From positions 18,246,803-18,310,802 of the forward strand of contig CM028339.1 of NCBI GenBank assembly GCA_016647705.1: a stretch of 64,000 nt of DNA, in the 5' to 3' direction. The notes beneath the pieces were generated by a model. The model did no database searches. It was not told the origin of the DNA and saw only the letters and a program-made list of their open reading frames with translations. The stretch comes from Eucommia ulmoides. Lineage: Eukaryota > Streptophyta > Magnoliopsida > Garryales > Eucommiaceae. Below are positions 26,956 to 38,384 of this stretch, in pieces. The translations under genes were made by a program, and so were the position numbers. The number at the start of each line of letters is the position of its first letter. Position 1 is the stretch's first letter.

Positions 26956-27900
26956 CATATTTACATACAATACCATTTTGTAAAAAAATAACCAAACATG
27001 AATATTCACATTTTTTATCTGTTATTTTTAAAGATTTTAATATATATTTACATTTTCTATTGATGTGAATATTCATTGTTTTAAGTGAATAAAATTATGT
27101 TTTTTATATATATATATATATATTCACACGTGTTCACCAAATCAAAACATTGAACCCCCCATATTAACATTCACACACACCAAAAAAATATGGTATGAAA
27201 AATCACGAAAAACAAAACCAATCAAATAAGAACAATCACCAAACATTCACAAATCAACAAGAACAACAAAATCAAACATTAAATAAAAAAAATCTTAAAT
27301 CAACATTCACAAAACGTTAAAATAAACCCTAAGTCAATAAAAAAAGCTGTGTGAATATTCACCAAACACCAGAACAAATAAAAAATACTGACGAAAAACA
27401 TGTACCGGTACACATTCGCCAAAAATACACCCCAATATAATCGGTCACAAAAAACAAAACAATCAAACTAGGAACGATCACAAAACATTCGCAAAATCAA
27501 TGCGAACAACAAAATTAAAACATTAAAAAAAATCCTAAATCAACATTCGCAAAACATTGGAAATAAACCCTAAAGATTAACATTCACAAACCGGTACGAA
27601 ACGTTCATAGATCTAGAATGACGAATGACCTTCATCGTTAATCGTATACTAATAAAAACAAGCCACCATGAATGTTCACCACCACAAATGAGCATTCATC
27701 AAAACACAAGCGAATAAACATTCACAAAGAACAAAAAATCAACCAAGAATAATCACAATCAATATATAACAAATCTGAAACGACGATGTGAATGTTAAGT
27801 GAAAAAATGTACAAAAATAAAATAAATGTGAATATTGAGGAAGAAAGTGTAAATAAAATAATAAGTTAAACTACAACAAAATAGGGGGTAAAAAATATAA
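26830..27900. other. AT-rich intergenic DNA with dispersed CATTCAC motifs
   Basis: Contains a T30-like run at about 26927-26956 and, from 27130 to 27800, many irregularly spaced ATTCAC(A/C)AA motifs. No gene recognised. Confidence 0.5.
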
Positions 27901-27989
27901 TTTTTAACCCTAAAAATAACAAGTTAAAACTAAAATAAAATAGGGGTAAAAAAATGTAATTACTAAACCTAAATCTTCAGCACACAGCA

Positions 27990-28290
27990 CACTGTAATTC
28001 GCATCAATGTAAACTGCTTCAACACAGTGCTCTCTCTCTTCGAACGGCGGCGCGAAACGGCGGCGACGGAAGTTTTCAAACGGAGGTGAAGACGAAATCG
28101 GAAGAGAGAGAGGGCAGTGAAGTGAAGAAGAAATCGGAAAAGAGATAGAGAGAGGAAGAGAGAGACGATCGAGCGGCGGCAGAAAAGACAACGGAGAATT
28201 CAACAAGAACATTATCTTCTGCTGATGCTCCTCGTCGACATGGATTTCGGCGATGTGGGTATCTTTTGAATCTGCCATTGGATTGAATAA
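27990..28290 (-). pseudogene. possible gene fragment (MADSKDTHIAEI...)
   Basis: On the minus strand an ATG at 28278 opens a short coding-like stretch, MADSKDTHIAEIHVDEEHQQ, that then runs into Ser/Pro/Leu-rich sequence produced by GA-rich repeats. Base composition (GC-rich 28020-28200) differs from the AT-rich surroundings. I do not recognise the family with confidence. It may be a first exon, a captured gene fragment, or chance. Confidence 0.25.
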
Positions 28291-28499
28291 CAAAATAAAA
28301 TAATTAACAGAATCATTTAAAAACAAAAATGGAAACAAATGCAAGAGATTGATACTTTAAATGTAGATGAAATGGAGATTAAGAGATTGAGATTTGAAGA
28401 CAAGCAAATATCAAATGCAGATGGTTGACGGCGTGGGTGGTTTAAAAGAGAGGAGAAGATGAATGGAGATTGAATTAGGGTTTGGTTGATTTAGGGTGT

Positions 28500-29296
28500 T
28501 TTTTTTTTTAACTATTATTATTATTACATATAGAAGGGTAAATATGACACTTTATTACAGACAAATGATTAAATATTAACAATATTTTAATGAAGAACTA
28601 AATAATAATATTTTCGCTTGAAAAATTTATTGAGGAAAGAAATTGTGAATTTTGGTCTAAATTTATAATTACGAACAAAAATGAAATAGAAATATCGATT
28701 TAGAGTTACCATTAACAAGGATAAAAATGACAATACACATGCCTTTAGGAAATAATTTTGTAAATATTACATATAATACCACCAATAATTATGTGACAAT
28801 TTAATTATGTACCATCCGTTTCACACATGCTTCTGTGTCACTGTGTCGGTTACGGTGACCGCTATCGTAATTTAAAATCATGAGCCCCATTTGCGTAGTA
28901 TTTTTGCTTTCAAATTATTATTTATGTTCCAACAATTTTGAGACTTAAGAACAAGAATTAACATGTTTATGTCCCTAAATATTCTCAAAAAATTTAGCTT
29001 AATCCAAAAACTCTTAGGATTTTCAGTCACAAAACAAATAAATAAATAAATAAAATCCATCCCTTTCGAATTTATTATCACTTAAAAGGAGAAAGTCGGT
29101 ATTTTAAATTTTTTTTAATGATATCTTCCTTCAAACTTTATTAACCTGAAATATAGAGAAGTATTTTTTTTCCTTCTTTATTCTTTCTTTTTATTGATCA
29201 ATTTAGGCCAAAAGAAGGTAATTTTTTATAATTATTTAATGAAAAAATAATGGTTTGAACCTATATCAAAGAGAAAATGCATTTTTGGTCCCCGAG

Positions 29297-29341
<45 letters not shown>

Positions 29342-30470
29342 ATTAAAATTTTAAAAAGAAATAGTTAATGAAGGGATATTTTCATCATTTCACTTGTCCT
29401 TTGTCTTAATGTAAAAAATTAAAATACGAGGGAAGCAAAATGCTTTTTTTTGTCTTCTTTTAGGACTTAATCTGACACGTGACAAATCGGAAAGGATGTT
29501 TTACTTAGTCAGGTGGACTTAATACCTCGACCCATGTGGCCCCAAGGACAAGGAGGGAGAGAGGACATCCGCTCCCATTGTGGAGACGACTTGATAGGGG
29601 TCCATACAAATCTGCAAGTGCTACTTGGCCCGATAGTCAGTCAGTGGCTTCTTGTTAACGGCAAGAAGGTTCACACCAAGGTCCCCAACAATTCGAACAA
29701 CACAACAACGTGACAGGCCACCAAGCGAGGTTGGTACAAGTTGCATGTCGATCTTCAAAGTCTCACCAGGTAGTAGGTTGTGATACGCACACATGGTAAC
29801 ACAAAGTTAAAACACACACCACACACACACATAGACGATTGAAAAATAAAGAGATGAATAGAGGTAGCACATTAGGGTTTCTCCCTTATATATACACAAC
29901 GTATAAATGTCCATCCTACATTTTTTGTTAACTGTCGAGGACTATATACTAAGAATGTTTTGAAAAATTACTAAATTACAAAAATGAAAGTTTAAAGGGT
30001 TTCTTTACTAAATAAACTTTTAAATAAAGGCTACAAAAATAAAAATAAAAACCTATTTTTCAATTATATTCAACTAATTTTTCGATTGTAGGTAGCTAAA
30101 AAATCATATGAATGTAACTAAAAAGTAGAATAAAAAAATGGGGCAATTACCAGGAAGTTTCAAAAAGTGGTCGAAACTACTAAACAAACCCGTTATTTTT
30201 TCTTTGAACCGAGCAGTCTTTATAGCATTTTCGTGACTAAAATGCCTATATTTAATGCACCGCTTCATAAACATCATGTAATCACCTTCCCCTTATGCAG
30301 AACTAAATTAGGTAACAAAAGACTAACTCTAGGTGAAACAAAATACTTATTTTGATCTCAATCCGAACGTGAAAGAATAAATTTTTTACACAACAATTAT
30401 GTTCGATTAATTCTCTTTAAAATGAGATGATATCAATCACATTTTTTTGAGTTATTTATCGTAATGAGTG
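28500..30470. other. AT-rich intergenic DNA
   Basis: Contains a poly(A) run (29302-29338). A more balanced stretch at 29510-29790 could be a relic of something coding, but no protein family is recognised on either strand. Nothing else supported. Confidence 0.45.
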
Positions 30471-30472
30471 TA

Positions 30473-30912
30473 AATGTTACATGTAACATTTAGTACTACA
30501 TCATGTTAAATGTAACATTGATGTTACATGTAACATTAAAACTAACCCAAAACCAAAATTCACTCAAAAGGTTAGTAACTACACTATGTTACATGTAGCA
30601 TTCATGTAACATCAATGTTACATCTAACATTAAAAATCAAACAAAACCAAACCCAAAATCAAAATGTTAGTAAATATACCATGTTATATGTAATATTCAT
30701 GTAATATCAATGTTATGTAATATCAATGTTATGTCACATTACTGTATTTTTTATTTATATTTGCATGTTCAATGTGATATCCAATCTAGCCTAAATGACA
30801 ATATAATGTCCGCATCGTATCTGATAATAATTTCTCGTTCTTTGCGTGTGGAATATAACATTGTCTATGTTGAATTGTATTTCATGTAAATGTTATATGT
30901 AACGTTCATAGA
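30473..30912. repeat. dispersed ATGTTACATGTAACAT palindromes
   Basis: A perfect 18-bp palindrome AATGTTACATGTAACATT sits at 30473-30490 and ATGTTACATGTAACAT at 30521-30536. Degenerate copies follow near 30586, 30617, 30680-30730 and 30886-30905. Spacing is irregular. Confidence 0.7.
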
Positions 30913-31767
30913 AATTAAAAATTCTAGAAATACCGTATTACATGTAAGATGAATGTGAAAACTAAAACTAATGAAAAAATAGTGAATTTGTTATTGTTTT
31001 GAAGATCTTGTTTAGATGAATGTAAATATATAATTAGATTGTAAAAAAATGTGTAAACAATAATTATTTTTATTTTAATAAAATAATTTGTTAAATATGC
31101 AAACTCTCAATTTCTATTATAGAATGTTCATTGACGCATATAACGCGAAGACAAATCTGTCAATAAGAAATATACGAACGACGATTTTGGGACTACACTG
31201 TGCATGAAAACTGTGAAAGAGGACTGCACTATTCACTATTTAAGTAGCGGGTTTTATTAATAAATTAGTGGTTAATATAAGTCCATGCGATAATTTTTCC
31301 TAAAAATATATAATTAAAAACTATAATTAAAAAATAGTTATATGTAACTTTGATAACTTTAAGATTTTAATATTTACAATCCACGCATTATAATAACTTT
31401 TTATGAAGTCCAAAATTATTGTAATACAAAAAAAGAAAAAATATAATAATTTTTATACTGTACAATGAGAGAGAGCCCAAACTTGTGTATAAGATCATGG
31501 ACAACAACATGCAACCAACGAACTATAACAAAATTTCCTTGGATCTATCCATAGTCACCAACTGAATAATACGAGTTACAAGGGACATATCCAATTTGAA
31601 ATAAAAAAAAAAAAAAATCATAAATAAAAAGATGTGATGCTTCAACTTCCAGTATAAGCTTCGTTGTCATTGTTTTCATCATCATTTCCCATCTAAACTA
31701 TTAAACCACCAAATGCATCTCTCTCTCTCTCACTCAATCATTCCATGCCTTGGCCATCACTTTTTGC
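30913..31767. other. AT-rich DNA downstream of CARA
   Basis: Includes the likely CARA 3' UTR just below 31768. No other gene is recognised. Confidence 0.5.
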
Positions 31768-34700
31768 TCACGCAACCTGCTGCTGCTCTTCTTGCCTCAT
31801 CAGCTCTACAAATTCCCCAAAAACTGCAGCCACAGAGATCAACCATTTTCGAATCAGCACTCAAAACTCAAAAAAGAAACATATTATTAATCACTTCTCC
31901 TTAAAGTACAGACTATGACTTCATATTCCACTCAAGGGGGCATGCGTTTTACGAATGTATTTAAACGTAGTTGTAAAGACTATGACTTCACACTATGATT
32001 ATGGCTGGACTTCTACGGAAAGAACTTTAGGTACAGGAAAAGTACAGCTTTTAACAAATAATCATGGATAAAGCCAAATGAATCAATCGGCCTCAAACAT
32101 GCAGTTTCTTGGCATAAATGAAAATAAAAGAAACGGGGTTACGTTACCAGAATCTGAATCATGAGGTCCCGGAGATGCTTCCGGATGGTATTGAAGAGAC
32201 ATGAGTTTTCGTTGGGGGAATGCAAGACCAGCACATGTTCCATCATTGAGATTGACATGGGTCACTTCAACGCCCTTTGGGAGTGATTCGGGGTCAACTG
32301 CATAGTTGTGGTTCTGCCACATCACAACTTCATGTTAAAATTAGGTTGTTTCACAAAGACACTTTCGCCAATTATTAAATCGACTAAAAAGGAATCACTG
32401 AATTCAAGCCTTGAAATTGGAATTGCAAATGATCCCCCGTAATTCTTTTTTTTTTTAGATTTTTATACGCATTCATTCTGTCAATCCAATTCTGAGGCGC
32501 TAATTCCATGAAACCACATACTACCCAAGTGCGTGTTTGGTAGCATGAAATTGAGGCCTTGGAATTGGAATTCCAGCTGAATGCGTGTAAATTTTAAGAT
32601 TTTTACATGTGCTCATTTATAATTTTGACACTCCAATTCATCGAACCAAACACTACCTGTTTGTTTGGTAGCATGGAATTGAAGGTCTGGAATTGGAAAT
32701 GAAGGCATGCAAATTTAAATATTTTAAATTCGAATTCCAAAGCTCTAATTCCATGGAACCAAACATAGGAAACACACGGAAAGGAAGTGTAAAGCTAATA
32801 ATAAGAAGCTTTTGAGACCTGGGCACTGATCTCCACATGGCCGTTCTTAAGGTTACGAACAGGATGATTTCCTCCATGGTGACCAAACTTCATTTTGAAG
32901 GTCCTACCTCCCAATGCCTGTCCAAGCAACTGATGCCCCATGCAAATCCCAAAAACAGGAACCTTCCCAATCAATTCCTTGACAGTTTCAACGGCATAGG
33001 GAACTGCAGATGGGTCTCCTGGGCCATTACTGAAAAGAACTCCGTCCGGTTTCATCTTCAAGGTTTCAGACGCCGGCCATGTTGAAGGGACGACTGTGAT
33101 CTTACAGCCATAGGATGCCAATCGCCTGAGTATATTTTGCTTGATACCAAAATCATACGCAATTACCTTCATTAAAAAAGGCACACAAAACGAGTGAATT
33201 TCCCAGATGCAAGTAATGTTTCAACTTAAGGTCTGTGTGTATTAGGCCTAGTTGCACTTTGCAGCCTCGAGTTTGGGTACGATCTCACTTTGTCTCAATT
33301 CAATTTTTGCAATTCATCCCTTCAAGTGTGTTTTTTTGCATCAATTTGGTCCTACTGACCGACTACGACCGATTTTTATCAGCGGATTCAGTCATGTGAC
33401 CGGCACACAGGAAAAAAGTAAAGGATAAAAAAGCTTATATAACACAATTCACCCTTGAATTTTGAATTTGTTTGCACTATGTCCTACTTACAAAAATATT
33501 GGCCAGAATCAATCAATTGGACCAAATTGATACTAAAAGAAAACTTCAAGGGGGCAGTTGGAAAAATTGAAACATGAAGGTGAAAAATGCAAATGCATCC
33601 AACCTCAAGGGTGCAAAGTACAATTGACCTATATATTAATACTGACATGGAATGTTTCTCCACTTCTTCGATCGACATTGAATTCCCACTCTGAACCAGT
33701 GCGATCAATCCACTCATAAGGAGACGTGCATGAGACACCACTTATCAAATCCACACCTACAAAAAAATCATAAAAAAATAAAAAAAGATACCACTCGCGA
33801 TCTACATTGTCTGTATGTATGCTTCACAAGCTGGGAAAAAATTCAGTACCAACAATGTCCCAACTGCGTGATATTTCTAGAAGTTCCTTGTCTGTTTTGG
33901 TCTCCTCGGTGCTCAATACACCTACAAGGCTTCCATCTTGTCTTAATCTACGGGTTATTGCACGAGTATCAACATCGTCTGTTGCATCACAAAACAGACA
34001 AAGATAAATAAAAAGTTAAACTGAAAAGAGATTTAAGAATATTTAGGGGCAAATTATATTATTTTAATCCAACTCACAAATTCCCATAATGTTCCTTTCT
34101 ACCAAATAATCACCGAGTGTCTTTGAACATCTCCAATTTGAAGTGCTGAAGAATATTCATCAGAAATTGTATTAATATACCTTCAACAAGAAATAGAAAA
34201 TGCTGTCACAATTGTACGAGGTAGTACCTGATACTCAAACTTTTTATTACCAAACCGGCAAGGAAACACTGTCTTGATTCTTCATCATCTGTGAGGAAAG
34301 CATTTGGTGAGATCAAATAAATATATTGTTCTATGAAAAGAAAACGAAAGAACACTCTACCTACCAAAGTTCACACCGGTATTGCCAATATGTGGATTTG
34401 TCATCAGGACAAACTGGCCTGCATAACTAGGATCTGTAAGAATTTCCTGGTACCTGCAGATGCAAAATAGTGGAGTAGATCAGACTCGTTATTCTTTGTT
34501 GTGAACTAAACCCCCATGAAACAAATATAAAATTATGGCATATTCCGCAGCTAATTGAAGAATCTTTTGCTGAATGTGGATGGCTAGGATCAATTTGATC
34601 AAATGGTCACTACACAAGCTTGGAATGTTATCGATTTGATCAAATGGTCACTAGACAAGCTTGGAATGTTCCTATAAAACATCCTAGGTTTTATGAACAC

Positions 34701-36817
34701 GTTCTCTAGGACAGCTTACAAGAAACATTCTACGCCTTGGATACAGCCGGAAGATTATTTTATAATTATCTTACCCTGTTAAAGACGTATTGAAAACCAC
34801 TTCGCCAACTTGGGTTCCAGAAGCACCAAATGACTTGGCCCTCCAGATTGAACCATCTTCGAGAACAAGTCTAGCATCCGCTATCTTCCATGGTCTTTCT
34901 ACTAAACCTGGGATTCACACAATTATATTCATCAACTCATGTTTCAAAAGATCTCAGTGTAATGATAATTTATTATAGGAGAGATACAATTATGGGACTA
35001 GGTAACATTATGTTAGAATAATGGTTAAATAAAAAAATAATAATGTGTGTGGGGATCATGATGGAAAAAACATGGCATGTTTTTTGTTGGGAATTATTGA
35101 AGGATAGTGCTTCAATCCCTCATGTGGAGTTAAGGCCTTTTTTTTGCTTTACAGCATGTGGCCACATGCATATGGGGTTCCTATGGGTTGAATGCAATGC
35201 ATTCTCCTCCTATATATAGGAGGAGATGCTGAAAGTTTTATGCATCCAAGGGAGAAAGGATGTAGTCCCAAAATATAGAGAGACATCCCAAGGGGAATAG
35301 AAGTGTAAATGCTCTTAAGCATGTAAATACTGGGGAGCATTTAACTCTCCAATATGGGTTATGGGTATTCTTTGTAATGAGTGATTTTTTGGGGATTTTG
35401 TATTCTATGGGTTTTGGGTGTGAGGGTTAATTACTAAGAGTGTGGTTGTAACAATTTTCCACATAGTGAATTTTCTCTGGTTGTCTTTTGGCAACAATAG
35501 TGGTTTTTCTCTGATTTTGGAGTTTCCACTATAATTCTTGTGTTGTATTTTTTAATTTCTCAGTTATTCTTGATATTCTGCTCATTGGATCCTAAGAGAG
35601 AATTTGGAAATTAGTCCGAAATTCCCAACACATTACTCAAGTGTGGTCTTGAAGTGGAGCCTTTTTTTGGGGGGCTTAAGTACAAGGTGATGCATAGCTT
35701 ACTATCTTATTTCAAGACTTTATGCATAACTAAAACGATTCATACCATAACCCAAATTATCTCATTGTCTCCTTGTCTTATTTTGGGTTTATTACATTTT
35801 TCTCTCAATTGTTCTCTTAAATATTTCATGTGGAGTAATTTTCCAATGTTTAGTTTGTTATTTGCAAAAAAAAAAAAAATGCCAATGATTTGGGAGTCGA
35901 TAACTTTTTTAATACTGCATAAAAGAAATCTTCGGTGGCATTTGGTTAGTGTTTCTGGTTTTCTATTTCTACTTCCAATGAACTGGGACAGGAATTCTGT
36001 TTCCATTTGAGTATTCCGGAAATCGAAACATGTTTGGTAACAACCATTGTCCTGAAATTGGTTTTTTTAAAATTTATGAGAATAAAAACAAAAAACACAT
36101 TTGGTTGCAACATTTGTTCTTTTTTATCTTTAAATGTATAGCGATGGCGGCAGGGGATGGTAGTGGGAATAGTTTTGTAGTAGTGAATGGGAATCGACAT
36201 TTTTAAGGAATTCAGGAAATAGTCCCAAATTACTCTCAAACTTTTGGAAACATAAACGTATTTGCCGAAAGCATTTCTATACATTAATCCCAAAATTTTG
36301 GGAACGAGAACAACAATTAGGGAACAGAGACAGTAAGGGACCTTAGTATTCCGCCTTGCAATCAACTAGAAACAATATGTTTCCACTGCATTTTAGCACT
36401 CAATTTACTGTTAATTCAAAGGTTTGTGACTGTTTCTCCCCACTTGAGGGCATTACCAGAGCATCAATTGTTACACACAAACAAACCTCAAGCCTTCTTT
36501 TTTCTTTCTTTTGTCCAATCGAAAATTCAGCTAATGGAAACCTAGTATCACTTAATGAGTACTTAAATCAACAGGAAAACCTTTAGAATTAAAGGCATCG
36601 AACAAATTAAAATAATGAATATACATGAAAAAGCCAACGCGTATAGCATAGACAGACTATTTATAGCAATAGCAGCATTCAGAAATTTATAGCTTCAGCC
36701 ATGTTTGAATCGAAAGAAGCAACCAAACGCAGGGAAAGAAATGAGCAACAACAAAGAAACGAAATACTATGCTTGAATGCCATATGTAGGTAAATTCAGA
36801 TTTTTTTTGAAATGTGT

Positions 36818-36881
<64 letters not shown>

Positions 36882-37021
36882 CCAACGGAGGCAGCATCCG
36901 AGGAGAAAGAAATGGAAGAGCATTTGACGGCGAAAACCCTAGGCCTAGGAGAATTCCAACCAGATGCAGCAGGCGAGAGCTGATGCACTGTCGCAGCGCA
37001 ATTAAGCGCTTTCGTCGCCAT
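31768..37021 (-). CDS. CARA: carbamoyl phosphate synthetase small subunit, chloroplast, 10 exons
   Basis: Exons, in order: 37021-36883, 34907-34775, 34453-34365, 34289-34228, 34145-34078, 33978-33850, 33756-33647, 33166-32819, 32313-32148, 31823-31768. All introns are GT-AG and phases agree, giving about 432 residues, close to the known plant protein. Residues 1-46 look like a chloroplast transit peptide. The glutaminase part holds [15 protein letters not shown] with the nucleophile Cys near 318 and [14 protein letters not shown] with the His/Glu pair near 402/404. The enzyme frees ammonia from glutamine for the large subunit, feeding arginine and pyrimidine synthesis. Odd point: exon 4 has one base more than the family frame needs, near 34258-34265 (GGCAAAGG on the plus strand); read literally the frame then hits a stop in exon 5. 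Elsewhere the gene is intact, so a sequence error or a recent null allele are both possible. Introns hold several transposons. Confidence 0.93.
32395..32767. mobile_element. cluster of three ~115-bp Tourist-like MITEs in CARA intron 8
   Basis: Copy B (about 32530-32656) and copy C (about 32659-32767) each begin TGTTTGGTAGCATG(a/g)AATTGA and end AACCAAACA; a left-truncated copy A (32395-32520) shares the AATTCCATGAAACCA end. They lie head to tail. Each also shares an AATTGGAATT core. Confidence 0.7.
35085..35630. mobile_element. solo-LTR-like fossil in CARA intron 1
   Basis: Begins TGTTGGGAATT and ends AATTCCCAACA, a perfect 11-bp terminal inverted repeat, with a TATA-like CCTATATATAGG near 35210. 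About 546 bp. These are typical ends of a plant copia LTR. No matching 5-bp target duplication is seen, so it may be a deletion remnant. Confidence 0.6.
36822..36878. repeat. compound (GT)n(GA)n microsatellite at the CARA exon 1 donor
   Basis: A GT run to 36850 joins a GA run to 36878. On the minus strand the CT repeat begins at intron position +5 of CARA intron 1, right after GTGA. Confidence 0.95.
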
Positions 37022-37069
37022 TTTTTCCAAAATTTCTTGCCGGAAGGAGTACCGGGGAGATGGTGCAAA

Positions 37070-38384
37070 TCGAGTTTTGGGAGGGGCGGCAGCGGTATCG
37101 GGGGTGATGATTGATGGAGTAGGAGACAAATGAATTTGTTTTCCCCTTTGATTATTTACTCGGTTCCACGCTCCAGTTATACGGTATGGTAATAACATAG
37201 GTGGTAGGTGGGTTGGCAAAGACCGTGTCTTGGTTCGAGATTTAGCGCTTTCAAAATTAAATCTTAAATTTAATTTTAATTTAATTAGATCAATATGGTT
37301 GAATCCGTCTTTACAATTATCCAGAGAAATAATTACTTAATATACACATAAATTGGACAAGACAACACCTTACACAAATAATAAAAAAATAAAAAATAAA
37401 AAACCTTTTTAATCAACAAAATAGTAGTTGTAGATGAATTTTTAACTGCGGGCCAAGCTTTTGGGCTCAAAAGGGCCAAGAAATTTATTTTCATTTTTTT
37501 AATTTAGAAAGATATTTTAATAAAAAAAAAATAGAGAGATTTCTTTCTTAATTCTTATTATTAGTTATTATTATTACTATTAAAAAGGTTAGTTATTATT
37601 ATTACTAATAAAAAAGTAACCGAAGAGGTGTTAATTGGTTGGTTAGGGGAGGTGACTCTTTTTGTTGTCAACTCGAATTCAACTCTTCTGGGGAACAATC
37701 CAAAAATTAAATCTTGAATTTAATTCTTAATGTATCAAATCAATGTTGAGGAATGTACTCTTAAAATTGCTTGATGAGGTGATTAGTCAAGGTTTGTGTA
37801 AACTGATCTGGACACGTTTTATCAAAAAATTCAAAAAAAATACTAATAAAAAGGCAGATGATCATCCCAAAAATATATATACATAAATAAATTCTCCAAT
37901 TTATTTAAAATATATGGTAAACCGTTAAAAATTAGACCCCTCAGATCAATTTTCTAGATCCGTGACTAATCCAACTTCAAGCGATGTAAGATACTATCAA
38001 GCAGAGTAAGGGCTTATTTACTCAACTTGAGCCCAAACCCACTACTCAATGGGCCCGACCAAGGGGCAAACCAAGGCATGATCAAAGTAATGTTGTTTCA
38101 TCGTGACCTTAAGTACAAAGCCAGATCTTGGAACTAGCTTCACTACATTCACGGATAAAATTGTATAAATTTAATCCTTCCCAAAACTCGCAATGATGGG
38201 AGTTTTCATGCATCAGCTACCAACTTACAAACTTGAGATGAGAGAATGATATTATCACATTTTGCAGCTTTCAATCAGACAAATTTATAGTTCAAAAACA
38301 TCATTTCACTCCCATAATAGCATTCTAAAGATGAAGGGAACAAAAATTATGTGTTTTAAGGCATTGAAAAAGAAAAAAGGGTCT
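37070..38384. other. intergenic region between CARA and BOLA2
   Basis: Holds the CARA promoter (minus strand) just above 37021 and the BOLA2 3' flank at the right. AT-rich; no gene or defined element seen. Confidence 0.5.

Noticed and set aside
29513-29713. 66-codon frame near 29.5 kb as a gene
   Set aside because: No recognisable family on either strand, no splice partners; kept only as a possible relic in the description of the region.
35930-36345. A MITE in CARA intron 1 starting GCATTTGGTTAGTG
   Set aside because: The left tip resembles the GTTTGGT family, but no matching right end or TWA pair was found.
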